DNA of 64,000 nucleotides from Paracoccus sp. SMMA_5_TC (GTDB taxonomy: Bacteria > Pseudomonadota > Alphaproteobacteria > Rhodobacterales > Rhodobacteraceae). Position 1 is the stretch's first letter. Every line of letters begins with the position of its first letter. The stretch lies in assembly GCF_009696685.2 (NCBI RefSeq), contig NZ_CP102355.1, positions 1,207,001 through 1,271,000 on the forward strand, written 5' to 3'. The notes under the pieces are model-generated. The model was not told the DNA's origin, ran no database searches, and saw only the letters and a program-made list of their open reading frames with translations. Shown piece by piece: positions 48,130 through 56,459 of this stretch. Position numbers and translations under genes: made by a program.

Positions 48130-48615
48130 ATGAAACTGCATGAATTGCGCGACAACGAAGGCGCCAACCGCAAGAAAAAGCGCGTGGCCCGCGGCCCCGG
48201 TTCGGGCAAGGGCAAGACCGCGGGCCGCGGTATCAAGGGTCAGACCTCGCGTTCGGGCGTTGCGCTGAACGGTTACGAAGGCGGCCAGATGCCGCTCTAC
48301 CGCCGCCTGCCCAAGCGCGGGTTCAACAAACCCAATCGGCTTGAATTCGCGGTGGTGAACCTGGGTCAACTGCAGGCATTCGTCGATGCCGGCAAGCTGG
48401 ATGCCAAGGCCGATGTCACCGAGGACGCGCTGATCGCCGCAGGCGTGATCCGCCGCAAGCTGGACGGTGTGCGCGTGCTGGCCAAGGGGGCGTTGAATGT
48501 GGCGCTGAACCTGACGGTTGCCGGTGCGTCGAAAGCCGCGATCGAGGCGGTCGAGAAAGCCGGCGGCAAGCTGACCGTGACCCGCGCGGCGAAAGAAGAA
48601 GCCGCGGCCGAATAA
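48130..48615 (+). CDS. rplO: 50S ribosomal protein L15
   Basis: A 161-residue protein that links several 23S rRNA domains. [20 protein letters not shown] and [14 protein letters not shown] are diagnostic. AAGGAGAAGCGAC precedes the ATG. The 149-base gap upstream holds the candidate promoter. Confidence 0.97.
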   Translation: MKLHELRDNEGANRKKKRVARGPGSGKGKTAGRGIKGQTSRSGVALNGYEGGQMPLYRRLPKRGFNKPNRLEFAVVNLGQLQAFVDAGKLDAKADVTEDALIAAGVIRRKLDGVRVLAKGALNVALNLTVAGASKAAIEAVEKAGGKLTVTRAAKEEAAAE

Positions 48616-48666
48616 GCTGTTGAAGGGGGCGTCTGCGCCCAATAGATAGCTTGCAAGGTTTTCCAT

Positions 48667-48699
48667 GCGCCGCGGGATCGGAAAACGATCCGGCGGCGC
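48667..48699 (+). other. Long hairpin before secY
   Basis: GCGCCGC-G-GGATCG, loop GAAAA, CGATCC-G-GCGGCGC: 13 base pairs with one G-G mismatch, ending 22 bases before the secY ATG. No U-tract follows. It could affect secY translation or mark an RNase III site. Confidence 0.55.
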
Positions 48700-48721
48700 T
48701 GCCACGAAAGGGGCATGAAGC

Positions 48722-50095
48722 ATGGCGTCAGCCGCAGAACAGATGGCCGCGAACCTTTCCTGGGGCGCGCTTGGCAAGGCGACCGAGCTGCGCCAAAGGA
48801 TCTGGTTCACGCTCGGTCTTCTCATCATCTATCGCCTGGGCACATATATTCCCGTGCCCGGCATCGACGGCGCCGCGCTGCGCAATTTCATGGATCAGGC
48901 GCAATCGGGTATCGGTGGCATCCTGTCGATGTTCACCGGTGGCGCGCTGGGGCGGATGGGCATTTTTGCCCTGGGAATCATGCCCTATATCTCTGCCTCG
49001 ATCATCGTGCAGCTGCTGGCCTCGATGGTGCCGTCGCTGGAGCAGCTGAAGAAAGAGGGCGAACAGGGCCGCAAGAAGATCAACCAGTATACCCGCTATG
49101 GCACCGTGGCACTGGCGCTGTTCCAGGCCTGGGGTCTGGCGGTCAGCCTGGAACATGGCGGACTGGCGCATGATCCGGGCCTGTTCTTCCGCGCCTCGGT
49201 CGTGATTACCCTGGTTGGCGGGACCATGTTCCTGATGTGGCTGGGCGAACAGATCACTGCCCGCGGCATCGGCAACGGCATTTCGCTGATCATCTTTGTC
49301 GGCATCGTCGCCGAAATTCCCGGCCATCTGGCGCAGTTCCTGGCGCAGGGGCGCACCGGGGCCGTCTCGACGCCGGTCATCCTGGGCGTGCTGGCGATGG
49401 TGGTGGCGGTCATTGCCTTTGTGGTGTTCATGGAACGGGCGCTGCGCAAGATCCACATCCAGTATCCGCGCCGCCAGGTCGGCATGAAGATCTATGACGG
49501 CCAGTCCAGCCATCTGCCGATCAAGGTGAACCCGGCAGGCGTCATCCCGGCGATCTTTGCCAGCTCGCTGTTGCTGCTGCCGATCACAATCTCGACCTTT
49601 TCGGGGAACCAGACCGGGCCGGTGATGTCCACCATCCTGGCCTATTTCGGGCCGGGGCAGCCGTTGTATCTGGTGTTCTTCGCGCTGATGATCGTGTTCT
49701 TTGCGTATTTCTACACCTTCAACGTCAGCTTCAAGACCGATGACGTAGCCGAGAACCTGAAGAATCAGGGTGGCTTCATCCCCGGCATTCGGCCGGGAAA
49801 ACGGACCGAGGATTATCTGACCTATGTGGTGACGCGCGTGCTGGTGATCGGCTCGGCCTATCTGGCCGCCGTCTGCCTGCTGCCCGAGATCATCCGCCAC
49901 CAGCTGTCGATTCCGTTCTATTTCGGCGGCACTTCGGTGCTGATCGTGGTGAGCGTCGTCATGGACACGATCAACCAGGTGCAAAGCCACTTGCTTGCGC
50001 ATCAATACGAAGGTTTGATCGAGAAATCACAATTGCGTGGCAGGCGCGGGAAACCAGGCGCGGTCAAGCCCCGGAAACCGCCGGCGCGCCGCTGA
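48722..50095 (+). CDS. secY: Preprotein translocase subunit SecY
   Basis: A 457-residue channel protein with ten membrane helices. It has YIPVPGIDG, GIMPYISASIIVQLL, GNGISLIIFVGIV and the plug region between them. The cytoplasmic C-terminus is basic (RGRRGKPGAVKPRKPP). GGGGCATGAAGC precedes ATG 48722. adk follows after 30 bases. Confidence 0.98.
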   Translation: MASAAEQMAANLSWGALGKATELRQRIWFTLGLLIIYRLGTYIPVPGIDGAALRNFMDQAQSGIGGILSMFTGGALGRMGIFALGIMPYISASIIVQLLASMVPSLEQLKKEGEQGRKKINQYTRYGTVALALFQAWGLAVSLEHGGLAHDPGLFFRASVVITLVGGTMFLMWLGEQITARGIGNGISLIIFVGIVAEIPGHLAQFLAQGRTGAVSTPVILGVLAMVVAVIAFVVFMERALRKIHIQYPRRQVGMKIYDGQSSHLPIKVNPAGVIPAIFASSLLLLPITISTFSGNQTGPVMSTILAYFGPGQPLYLVFFALMIVFFAYFYTFNVSFKTDDVAENLKNQGGFIPGIRPGKRTEDYLTYVVTRVLVIGSAYLAAVCLLPEIIRHQLSIPFYFGGTSVLIVVSVVMDTINQVQSHLLAHQYEGLIEKSQLRGRRGKPGAVKPRKPPARR

Positions 50096-50125
50096 GCCGC
50101 CACCGCGCCAGAGGAGAGGGACAAG

Positions 50126-50788
50126 ATGGCGATCAACATCATTCTGCTGGGGCCGCCCGGCGCAGGAAAAGGCACCCAGGCCCGGCGCATGATCGATGAA
50201 CGCGGTCTGGTCCAGCTGTCGACCGGTGACATGCTGCGCGAGGCGCGCAACTCGGGCACCGAAATGGGCAAGCGTGTCGCCGAGGTGATGGACCGCGGCG
50301 AGCTTGTCACCGACGAGATCGTCATCGGCCTGATCCGCGAACAGCTCGGGCGCGGCGGCAAGGGCTTCATCTTTGACGGCTTCCCGCGCACCCTGGCCCA
50401 GGCTGATGCCTTGCAGGCGCTGATGGCCGAAACCGATCAGCGCATCGATGCGGTGATCGAGATGCGGGTGGACGATGCGGCGCTGGTCAGCCGGATCTCG
50501 GGCCGTTTCACCTGCGGCAATTGCGGCGAGGTCTATCACGACAGCACCAAGCCTACCAAGACCGCAGGCGTTTGCGATGTCTGTGGATCCACCGACCTGC
50601 GGCGCCGGGCGGATGACAACGAGGAAAGCCTGCGCACCCGGCTGATCGAATATTACAAGAAAACCTCGCCGCTGATCGGCTATTATTACTGCAAGGGCAA
50701 TCTGCACGCGGTCGACGGGCTTGCCGATATCGACGATGTCGCGGCCGCCATCGGCAAGGTTCTGGACCGCATTCCCGGTCAGGCTTGA
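50126..50788 (+). CDS. adk: Adenylate kinase, zinc-ribbon LID form
   Basis: A 220-residue kinase converting AMP and ATP to two ADP. The P-loop is GPPGAGKGT, and the long LID is bordered by [10 protein letters not shown] and VCDVCGS, four cysteines placed to bind a metal ion. A metal-containing enzyme of this kind is known from Paracoccus denitrificans. It lies between secY and rpsM, as in many bacteria. Confidence 0.97.
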   Translation: MAINIILLGPPGAGKGTQARRMIDERGLVQLSTGDMLREARNSGTEMGKRVAEVMDRGELVTDEIVIGLIREQLGRGGKGFIFDGFPRTLAQADALQALMAETDQRIDAVIEMRVDDAALVSRISGRFTCGNCGEVYHDSTKPTKTAGVCDVCGSTDLRRRADDNEESLRTRLIEYYKKTSPLIGYYYCKGNLHAVDGLADIDDVAAAIGKVLDRIPGQA

Positions 50789-50833
50789 CCTTGGCCGGGT
50801 AATGCCGTAACTCGCAGCATCTCGCATGAGAAT

Positions 50834-50885
50834 CACCTGGTTCCCAGGTGGCCGTTGAAGGCCCGAAGGCGATGCTTTCGGGTCT
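50834..50885 (+). terminator. Tandem hairpins between adk and rpsM
   Basis: First CACCTGG, loop TTC, CCAGGTG (50834-50850). Second CCCGAAGGC, loop GAT, GCTTTCGGG (50862-50882, one G-U pair), followed by TCTTTGG. The second has terminator shape with a broken U-tract. They lie in the 155-base gap in front of rpsM and may act as leader or attenuator. Confidence 0.55.
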
Positions 50886-50943
50886 TTGGTTGTGAAAAAA
50901 GGTTCCGGCGCTACGGAACCGCAACGCAGAAAAGGAAGCACGC

Positions 50944-51312
50944 GTGGCTCGTATTGCTGGCGTCAACATTCCGACCGGGAAACGTGTCCCGATCGCACTG
51001 ACCTACATCCACGGGATCGGCCCGAAATTCGCCGAAGAGATCGTGACCGCCGTCGGTATCGAGCCGACGCGCCGCGTGAACGAACTGTCGGACGCCGAAG
51101 TTCTGAAGATCCGCGAATACATCGACGCCAATTACACCGTCGAAGGCGACCTGCGCCGCGAGACGCAGATGAACATCAAGCGCATGATGGACCTGGGGTC
51201 GTATCGTGGTCTGCGCCACCGTCGCGGCCTGCCGGTCCGCGGTCAGCGCACCCACACCAATGCCCGCACCCGCAAGGGCCCGGCGAAACCCATCGCCGGC
51301 AAGAAGAAGTAA
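50944..51312 (+). CDS. rpsM: 30S ribosomal protein S13
   Basis: A 122-residue head protein that bridges to the 50S subunit. The start is GTG at 50944 ([19 protein letters not shown]). The C-terminus has [27 protein letters not shown] precedes the start. It opens the alpha-operon part. Confidence 0.97.
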   Translation: MARIAGVNIPTGKRVPIALTYIHGIGPKFAEEIVTAVGIEPTRRVNELSDAEVLKIREYIDANYTVEGDLRRETQMNIKRMMDLGSYRGLRHRRGLPVRGQRTHTNARTRKGPAKPIAGKKK

Positions 51313-51324
51313 GGGGGAACGGAC

Positions 51325-51714
51325 ATGGCACGCGACAAGACCCGCATCAAGCGCAAGGAGCGCAAGAACATCGCCACCGGCGTGGCGCATGTGAACAGCT
51401 CGTTCAACAACACCAAGATCCTGATTTCGGACGTGCAGGGCAACGCCATTTCCTGGTCGTCGGCTGGCACCATGGGCTTCAAGGGATCGCGGAAATCGAC
51501 CCCCTATGCCGCACAGATGGCCGCCGAGGATGCCGGCCGCAAGGCGCAGGAACACGGCGTCCGCACGCTCGAGGTCGAGGTGCAGGGCCCCGGTTCGGGC
51601 CGCGAATCGGCGCTGCGCGCGCTGGCCGCGGTCGGGTTCAACATCACGGCGATCCGTGATGTGACGCCGATCGCCCACAACGGTTGCCGCCCGCCGAAGC
51701 GCCGTCGGGTCTGA
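51325..51714 (+). CDS. rpsK: 30S ribosomal protein S11
   Basis: A 129-residue platform protein near the E site. [18 protein letters not shown] and the C-terminal [11 protein letters not shown] are diagnostic. It lies 12 bases after rpsM. Unlike E. coli, rpsD is not next; rpoA follows. Confidence 0.97.
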   Translation: MARDKTRIKRKERKNIATGVAHVNSSFNNTKILISDVQGNAISWSSAGTMGFKGSRKSTPYAAQMAAEDAGRKAQEHGVRTLEVEVQGPGSGRESALRALAAVGFNITAIRDVTPIAHNGCRPPKRRRV

Positions 51715-51736
51715 TTCCCGTTAATCACGACGCGTT

Positions 51737-51757
51737 CCGCGCGGGGTTTCCGCGCGG
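51737..51757 (+). other. Hairpin between rpsK and rpoA
   Basis: CCGCGCGG, loop GGTTT, CCGCGCGG. Each arm is itself a palindrome, so both a hairpin and a direct repeat are read. GGCGCTTTACGCTTTTT follows, giving it a terminator-like tail. It lies in the 117-base gap. Confidence 0.5.
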
Positions 51758-51831
51758 GGCGCTTTACGCTTTTTCACCTCGGGCGTTTCCGGCCACCGAT
51801 CATGGGTCGGGAACAGGTATGGAGGCAACGC

Positions 51832-52848
51832 ATGATCCACAAGAATTGGGCCGAACTCATCAAGCCCACTCAGCTTGAAATCAAGCCTGGGGCCGATTCG
51901 TCCCGCGTCGCCACCGTCGTGGCGGAACCGCTCGAGCGCGGCTTCGGCCTGACGCTGGGCAACGCGCTGCGTCGGGTGCTGCTGTCGTCGCTGCAAGGCG
52001 CGGCCATCACTTCGGTTCAGATCGACAATGTTCTGCACGAGTTTTCCTCGGTTCCCGGCGTCCGCGAGGACGTGACCGACATCGTCCTGAACCTCAAGGG
52101 CGTGACGCTGAAGATGGAAGTCGATGCGCCCAAGCGGCTGACGCTGTCGGCCAAGGGCCCGGGCGAGGTCAAGGCCGGCGACATCCAGGAAACCGCAGGC
52201 ATCACCATCCTGAACCGCGACCATGTCATCTGCCACCTCGACGAGGGCGCCGAACTGCACATGGAGCTGACCGTTGCCAATGGCAAGGGTTACGTCGCCG
52301 CCGACAAGAATCGCCCCGAGGATGCGCCCATCGGCCTGATCCCGATCGACGCCATCTTCTCGCCGGTCAAGCGCGTCAGCTACGAAGTCACGCCCACCCG
52401 CGAGGGCCAGGTGCTGGACTATGACAAGCTGACCATGAAGGTCGAAACCGACGGTTCGCTGACCCCCGAGGATGCGGTGGCCTATGCTGCGCGCATCATC
52501 CAGGACCAGCTGTCGGTGTTCGTGAACTTCGAGGAGCCGGAAACCGCCAGCCGCTCGGACGCCGAGGATGGGCTGGAGTTCGATCCGCGCCTGTTGAAGA
52601 AGGTGGACGAGCTGGAACTGTCGGTGCGTTCGGCCAACTGCCTCAAGAACGACAACATCGTCTATATCGGCGACCTGATCCAGAAGACCGAGGCCGAGAT
52701 GCTGCGCACCCCGAACTTTGGTCGCAAATCCTTGAACGAGATCAAGGAAGTGCTGTCCAGCATGGGGCTGCATCTGGGCATGGATGTCGTGGACTGGCCG
52801 CCAGAAAACATCGAGGATCTGGCCAAGCGCTTCGACGACCAGTTCTGA
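51832..52848 (+). CDS. rpoA: DNA-directed RNA polymerase subunit alpha
   Basis: A 338-residue subunit with an N-terminal assembly domain ([19 protein letters not shown]) and a C-terminal domain that binds UP elements and activators ([20 protein letters not shown]). ATG 51832 follows GGAGG at good spacing. Length is normal. Confidence 0.98.
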   Translation: MIHKNWAELIKPTQLEIKPGADSSRVATVVAEPLERGFGLTLGNALRRVLLSSLQGAAITSVQIDNVLHEFSSVPGVREDVTDIVLNLKGVTLKMEVDAPKRLTLSAKGPGEVKAGDIQETAGITILNRDHVICHLDEGAELHMELTVANGKGYVAADKNRPEDAPIGLIPIDAIFSPVKRVSYEVTPTREGQVLDYDKLTMKVETDGSLTPEDAVAYAARIIQDQLSVFVNFEEPETASRSDAEDGLEFDPRLLKKVDELELSVRSANCLKNDNIVYIGDLIQKTEAEMLRTPNFGRKSLNEIKEVLSSMGLHLGMDVVDWPPENIEDLAKRFDDQF

Positions 52849-52853
52849 AGTTT

Positions 52854-52875
52854 CGGCGGGGGGCAACCCCCGCCG
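52854..52875 (+). other. Hairpin between rpoA and rplQ
   Basis: CGGCGGGGG, loop GCAA (a GNRA tetraloop), CCCCCGCCG: a perfect 9-bp stem five bases after the rpoA stop. No U-tract follows. Confidence 0.5.
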
Positions 52876-52957
52876 CACCGGGCATCCCGCCCCAAGGAGA
52901 GCGGCCCGCCACGCATGGGTCGCCGGACAAAGCAAAAAGACGTCATAGGAGAACATC

Positions 52958-53380
52958 ATGCGTCACGCCCGCGGCTATCGCCGCCTCAACCGCACCCACG
53001 AGCACCGCAAGGCGCTGTTTGCCAACCTGGCCGGTTCGCTGATCGAGCATGAGCAGATCAAGACGACCCTGCCCAAGGCCAAGGAATTGCGCCCGGTGGT
53101 CGAAAAGCTGATCACACTGGCCAAACGCGGCGATCTGCACGCGCGCCGTCAGGCGGCCGCCGTGCTGAAGCAGGACAAGGATGTCGCCAAGCTGTTCGAA
53201 GTTCTGGGCCCGCGCTACAAGGAACGCAACGGCGGCTACACCCGCGTGCTGAAGGCCGGTTTCCGCTATGGTGACATGGCCCCGATGGCGATCATCGAAT
53301 TCGTCGATCGCGACACCAGCGCCAAGGGTGCAGCCGATCGCGCCCGCCTCGAGGCCGAATCGGCAGCCGACGAATCGTAA
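52958..53380 (+). CDS. rplQ: 50S ribosomal protein L17
   Basis: A 140-residue tunnel-exit protein. [20 protein letters not shown] and [18 protein letters not shown] are typical; a short Ala/Glu tail ends the protein. AGGAG lies in front. It is the last gene of the superoperon and is followed by a strong terminator. Confidence 0.97.
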   Translation: MRHARGYRRLNRTHEHRKALFANLAGSLIEHEQIKTTLPKAKELRPVVEKLITLAKRGDLHARRQAAAVLKQDKDVAKLFEVLGPRYKERNGGYTRVLKAGFRYGDMAPMAIIEFVDRDTSAKGAADRARLEAESAADES

Positions 53381-53418
53381 GAAAATTAAATCTTTCTTAC
53401 GGTTAACGAATCGTTATG

Positions 53419-53450
53419 CCCGCAGCGGATTATTTCGCTGCGGGATTTTT
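53419..53450 (+). terminator. Intrinsic terminator of the ribosomal superoperon
   Basis: CCCGCAGCG, loop GATTATTT, CGCTGCGGG, A, TTTTT: a 9-bp stem with a full U-tract, 38 bases after rplQ. It is the clearest terminator in the window. Confidence 0.9.
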
Positions 53451-53531
53451 GTCACAGTGGAAGAAAAAGCGTGACGGTGTCGGCCACGATTCCGTGAATC
53501 GCATTCTGGGCAAGCGTCAGGAAGAAAAGGG

Positions 53532-53566
53532 ATTTTGACGGATACACGTATCCGTATCGTCAAAAT
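53532..53566. promoter_or_regulatory. Dyad upstream of luxR, possible operator
   Basis: The core GGATAC-AC-GTATCC is perfectly symmetric (53540-53553). An outer pair, ATTTTGACG and CGTCAAAAT, extends the symmetry from 53532 to 53566 with one register shift. It lies 148 bases before luxR in the 333-base gap after rplQ. It could bind the LuxR protein or another dimeric regulator. It does not match the Vibrio lux box closely. The remainder of the gap is AT-rich, with TTGTG..CACAA symmetry at about 53671-53695, and holds no gene. Confidence 0.45.
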
Positions 53567-53713
53567 GCGACGGTTCACGCAAAGATTGCCGTCAAGTTGA
53601 CCTTGCGGCATGCCGACAAACTCGGACTCGCCAGCGCGGATTTGCTTGAATACGCTGGGAACCATGCCATTTCTTGTGCTAACCGGTAATAAACACAATC
53701 TGTACAAATCGAC

Positions 53714-54325
53714 ATGTCGTCTCGCGCGGAAATCAATGCGGCACTTGCCAAGCTGAAGAAGCTAGCCCCGGCGGGCTATTTCATTGGGCTGCACATTCGC
53801 TTTGCTGCACCGCTGATGCAGTTCCAGACCTATAACAAGGAATGGGCGCAGCGCTATTCCGAGCGGGCCTATGCCCTGCGCGATCCCACCATCGCCTGGG
53901 GTTTCTCGACGACAGGCGCCTGCCGCTGGAGTGTATTGCCGATCCCCGATCCGTTCTCGATCCTGCAGGACGCGGCGGATCATGGTCTGCATTACGGTCT
54001 GGTGGTGGCGCACGGGCCGATCAAGTCGCGCACCATCGCGGCTTTCGCACATGACAAGCGCGAGTTCACGGATGAGGAAATCGATGTGATCTCGACCACG
54101 ATTCGGCGGCTTCATGACATCACCGAGCCGCCGGAAAGCCTGACAAAGGCGCAACAGGAAGCCCTGAGGTGCATCGCAGAAGGGGACCGACATGCAGCAG
54201 CGGCTGCCAAACTTGGTATCACGGAAAGCGCATTCAAGGCTCGTCTCATATCGGCGCGTGAACGACTGATGGCGCGTACGACAGCCGAGGCGCTGCAACG
54301 GGCCAAGGATTACCGCTTGCTGTAG
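53714..54325 (+). CDS. LuxR-family acyl-homoserine-lactone receptor/regulator
   Basis: A 203-residue protein. Residues about 10-130 are an autoinducer-binding domain with the conserved Trp/Tyr/Asp-Pro pattern (KEWAQRYSERAYALRDPTIA WGF). Residues about 140-200 are a LuxR-type helix-turn-helix (LTKAQQEALRCIAEG; AAKLGITESAFKARLISARE). It is shorter than Vibrio LuxR. It directly precedes a luxI gene in the same direction. P. denitrificans has a pair of this kind (PdnR/PdnI); orthology is inferred from position and was not tested. Confidence 0.9.
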   Translation: MSSRAEINAALAKLKKLAPAGYFIGLHIRFAAPLMQFQTYNKEWAQRYSERAYALRDPTIAWGFSTTGACRWSVLPIPDPFSILQDAADHGLHYGLVVAHGPIKSRTIAAFAHDKREFTDEEIDVISTTIRRLHDITEPPESLTKAQQEALRCIAEGDRHAAAAAKLGITESAFKARLISARERLMARTTAEALQRAKDYRLL

Positions 54326-54351
54326 TCAGTTCCGCCCGCTGCTGCGGTGCA

Positions 54352-54385
54352 CCCTGGGGACCACCACCACACCACCACCCCAGGA
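54352..54385 (+). promoter_or_regulatory. Hairpin that would cover the luxI Shine-Dalgarno site
   Basis: CCTGGGG (54353-54359) can pair with CCCCAGG (54378-54384), with an 18-base loop made of CCA repeats. The right arm runs into AGGAG (54382-54386), the only SD candidate before the luxI ATG at 54393. If it forms, translation of luxI would be restricted. This is hand folding only. Confidence 0.5.
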
Positions 54386-54392
54386 GACCACC

Positions 54393-54983
54393 ATGCAAAC
54401 CACCACTCTGTCTTTCGCCAACATCCACAACCACGGCGAGCTGTTCGCAAACATTTTCCGTGCGCGCAAACAAAGCTTCATCGTCCAGAAACGCTGGGAT
54501 CTGCCCCAGACCGACGACATGGAGTTCGACCAATACGACACCCCGATGAGCCGCTGGGTCGCGATTCACCAGAACGACCGTGTGCTTGCCGGTGTGCGGC
54601 TGACGCCCACGACGGCCAAATGCGGGATGTATTCCTACATGATTCGCGATGCGCAACTGGACCTGCTGGGCGGGTCGATCCCCAAGAATCTGCTGGACGC
54701 TCCGGCCCCGGTCGAAGCCAGCACCTGGGAAGCCAGCCGGCTGTTTGTCGATCACAGCATTCCGCAGCGCGAGCGCCGCCGCGTGCATCTGAATCTGGTT
54801 GCTGAAATGACCAATTCGGCGCGCGAGCTGGGCGCGGCGCGGCTGGTTTGTCTTGTGGCGGCGACATGGCCACGGTGGCTGCTGCCCTGCGGGCTGGATG
54901 CGCAAGCCATGGGTCCGGTGGTCTGGATCGACGATGGCTATTTCCAGTGCGTTTCGATCAACCTTGCGACCAAGATGCACTGA
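54393..54983 (+). CDS. Acyl-homoserine-lactone synthase (LuxI family)
   Basis: A 196-residue enzyme that makes acyl-homoserine lactone from S-adenosylmethionine and acyl-ACP. The conserved residues are seen: Arg25 and Phe29 in RARKQSFIV, Trp35 in RWDLP, Asp46/Asp49 in EFDQYD, Arg70 in GVRLTP, and Glu/Arg in EASRLFVD. The related PdnI of P. denitrificans is reported to make a long-chain (C16) lactone; the chain length here is inferred at best. It forms an operon with luxR, 67 bases away. Confidence 0.93.
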   Translation: MQTTTLSFANIHNHGELFANIFRARKQSFIVQKRWDLPQTDDMEFDQYDTPMSRWVAIHQNDRVLAGVRLTPTTAKCGMYSYMIRDAQLDLLGGSIPKNLLDAPAPVEASTWEASRLFVDHSIPQRERRRVHLNLVAEMTNSARELGAARLVCLVAATWPRWLLPCGLDAQAMGPVVWIDDGYFQCVSINLATKMH

Positions 54984-55042
54984 GCCGGCCGGTGCAGGTT
55001 CGTCTTTCGTCCGCCATGGGACCGGCGTAACATGCCGCTTCC

Positions 55043-56371
55043 ATGGCTGATCTGTTCGACACACCATCCAGCGCGGATGATGATTCCGCCCTTACGGCAA
55101 GGCCGCTGGCCGATCGCCTGCGTCCCGCGCGTCTGGCGGATGTGGTCGGCCAGCACAAGCTGCTGGATCCCGAGGCTCCGCTGGGCGCGATGCTGGCGTC
55201 AGGGCGGCTGTCCTCGCTGATCCTGTGGGGGCCGCCCGGGGTCGGCAAGACCACCATCGCGCGGCTGCTTGCCCGCGAAACCGATCTGACCTTCGTGCAG
55301 ATCTCGGCGATCTTTTCAGGGGTGCCGGAACTGCGCAAGGTTTTCGATGCGGCGCGGCTGCGCCGTCAGCAGGGCCGCGGAACCTTGCTGTTCGTCGACG
55401 AAATCCATCGCTTCAACAAGGCGCAGCAGGACAGTTTCCTGCCGTTGATGGAGGATGGAACCATCATCCTGGTGGGCGCAACCACGGAAAACCCCAGCTT
55501 TGAACTGAACGCAGCCTTGTTGTCGCGCGCCCAGGTCATGGTGCTGGAACGGCTGAGCCTGGCCGATCTGGAACATCTGGCCCAACGTGCCGAGCGCAGC
55601 CTGAACCGGCCGCTGCCGCTGACCGCCCCCGCGCGCGAGCGGCTGCTCGAGATGGCCGATGGCGACGGGCGCGCGGCGCTGAACCTGATCGAGCAAGTGA
55701 TGTCCTGGAAGCTGCCGGGCAAGCTTGATCCCGAACAACTGGCACAGCGGTTGATGCGGCGGGCGCCGAAATATGACAAGTCCGGCGACGAACACTACAA
55801 CCTGATTTCGGCGCTGCACAAATCGGTGCGCGGCAGTGACCCCGATGCGGCGCTTTACTGGCTGGCGCGGATGCTCGAGGGGGGCGAGGATCCGCGCTAT
55901 ATTGCCCGGCGGCTGACGCGCATGGCGGTCGAGGACATCGGCCTGGCCGATCCGGCGGCGCAGCGCCATTGCCTGGATGCCTGGGCGCTTTACGAACGGT
56001 TGGGCTCGCCCGAGGGTGAACTGGCACTGGCGCAGGCGGTGCTGTATCTGGCGCTGGCGCCGAAATCGAACGCCGGCTATGTGGCCTACAAGGCGGCGCG
56101 CGACCTGGCGCGGCGTTCAGGCAGCCAGATGCCGCCCCGGCATATCCTGAATGCGCCCACCGCGCTGATGGCCGATCAGGGTTATGGCGCCGGCTATGCC
56201 TATGACCACGATGCCGAGGACGGGTTTTCCGGGCAGAACTATTTTCCCGATGGCATGAAGCGACCTGTTCTGTATCTGCCGGTCGAGCGCGGATTCGAGC
56301 GCGAGTTGAAAAAGCGCGTTGAATGGTTCGCCAGCCTGCGCCACAAGCGCCGGACAGAGGGCAAGGCATGA
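55043..56371 (+). CDS. rarA: Replication-associated recombination protein A (MgsA/RarA)
   Basis: A 442-residue AAA+ ATPase of the clamp-loader superfamily that acts at stalled forks. Walker A is GPPGVGKTT, Walker B is LLFVDEIHRFNK and sensor 1 is GATTENPSF. The C-terminal tetramerisation domain has MPPRHILNAPT. The short N-terminal part holds LFDT, close to start, which could touch the beta clamp. Its stop is 88 bases before the pseudouridine synthase. Confidence 0.94.
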   Translation: MADLFDTPSSADDDSALTARPLADRLRPARLADVVGQHKLLDPEAPLGAMLASGRLSSLILWGPPGVGKTTIARLLARETDLTFVQISAIFSGVPELRKVFDAARLRRQQGRGTLLFVDEIHRFNKAQQDSFLPLMEDGTIILVGATTENPSFELNAALLSRAQVMVLERLSLADLEHLAQRAERSLNRPLPLTAPARERLLEMADGDGRAALNLIEQVMSWKLPGKLDPEQLAQRLMRRAPKYDKSGDEHYNLISALHKSVRGSDPDAALYWLARMLEGGEDPRYIARRLTRMAVEDIGLADPAAQRHCLDAWALYERLGSPEGELALAQAVLYLALAPKSNAGYVAYKAARDLARRSGSQMPPRHILNAPTALMADQGYGAGYAYDHDAEDGFSGQNYFPDGMKRPVLYLPVERGFERELKKRVEWFASLRHKRRTEGKA

Positions 56372-56459
56372 TCGGTTTGCCTGCGCGTTCCGGCGACCGC
56401 CACGGTTTGGGCCAGGGGCGCGTGTCGGACCTGACGGCCCATGAAACAAGGAGCAGGCG

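Noticed and set aside
54361..54382. The CCA-rich run before luxI as a short tandem-repeat tract of regulatory length variation
   Set aside because: It is only about 18 bases and irregular (CCA, CAC, ACC mixed). One sequence cannot show length variation; its pairing context is reported instead.
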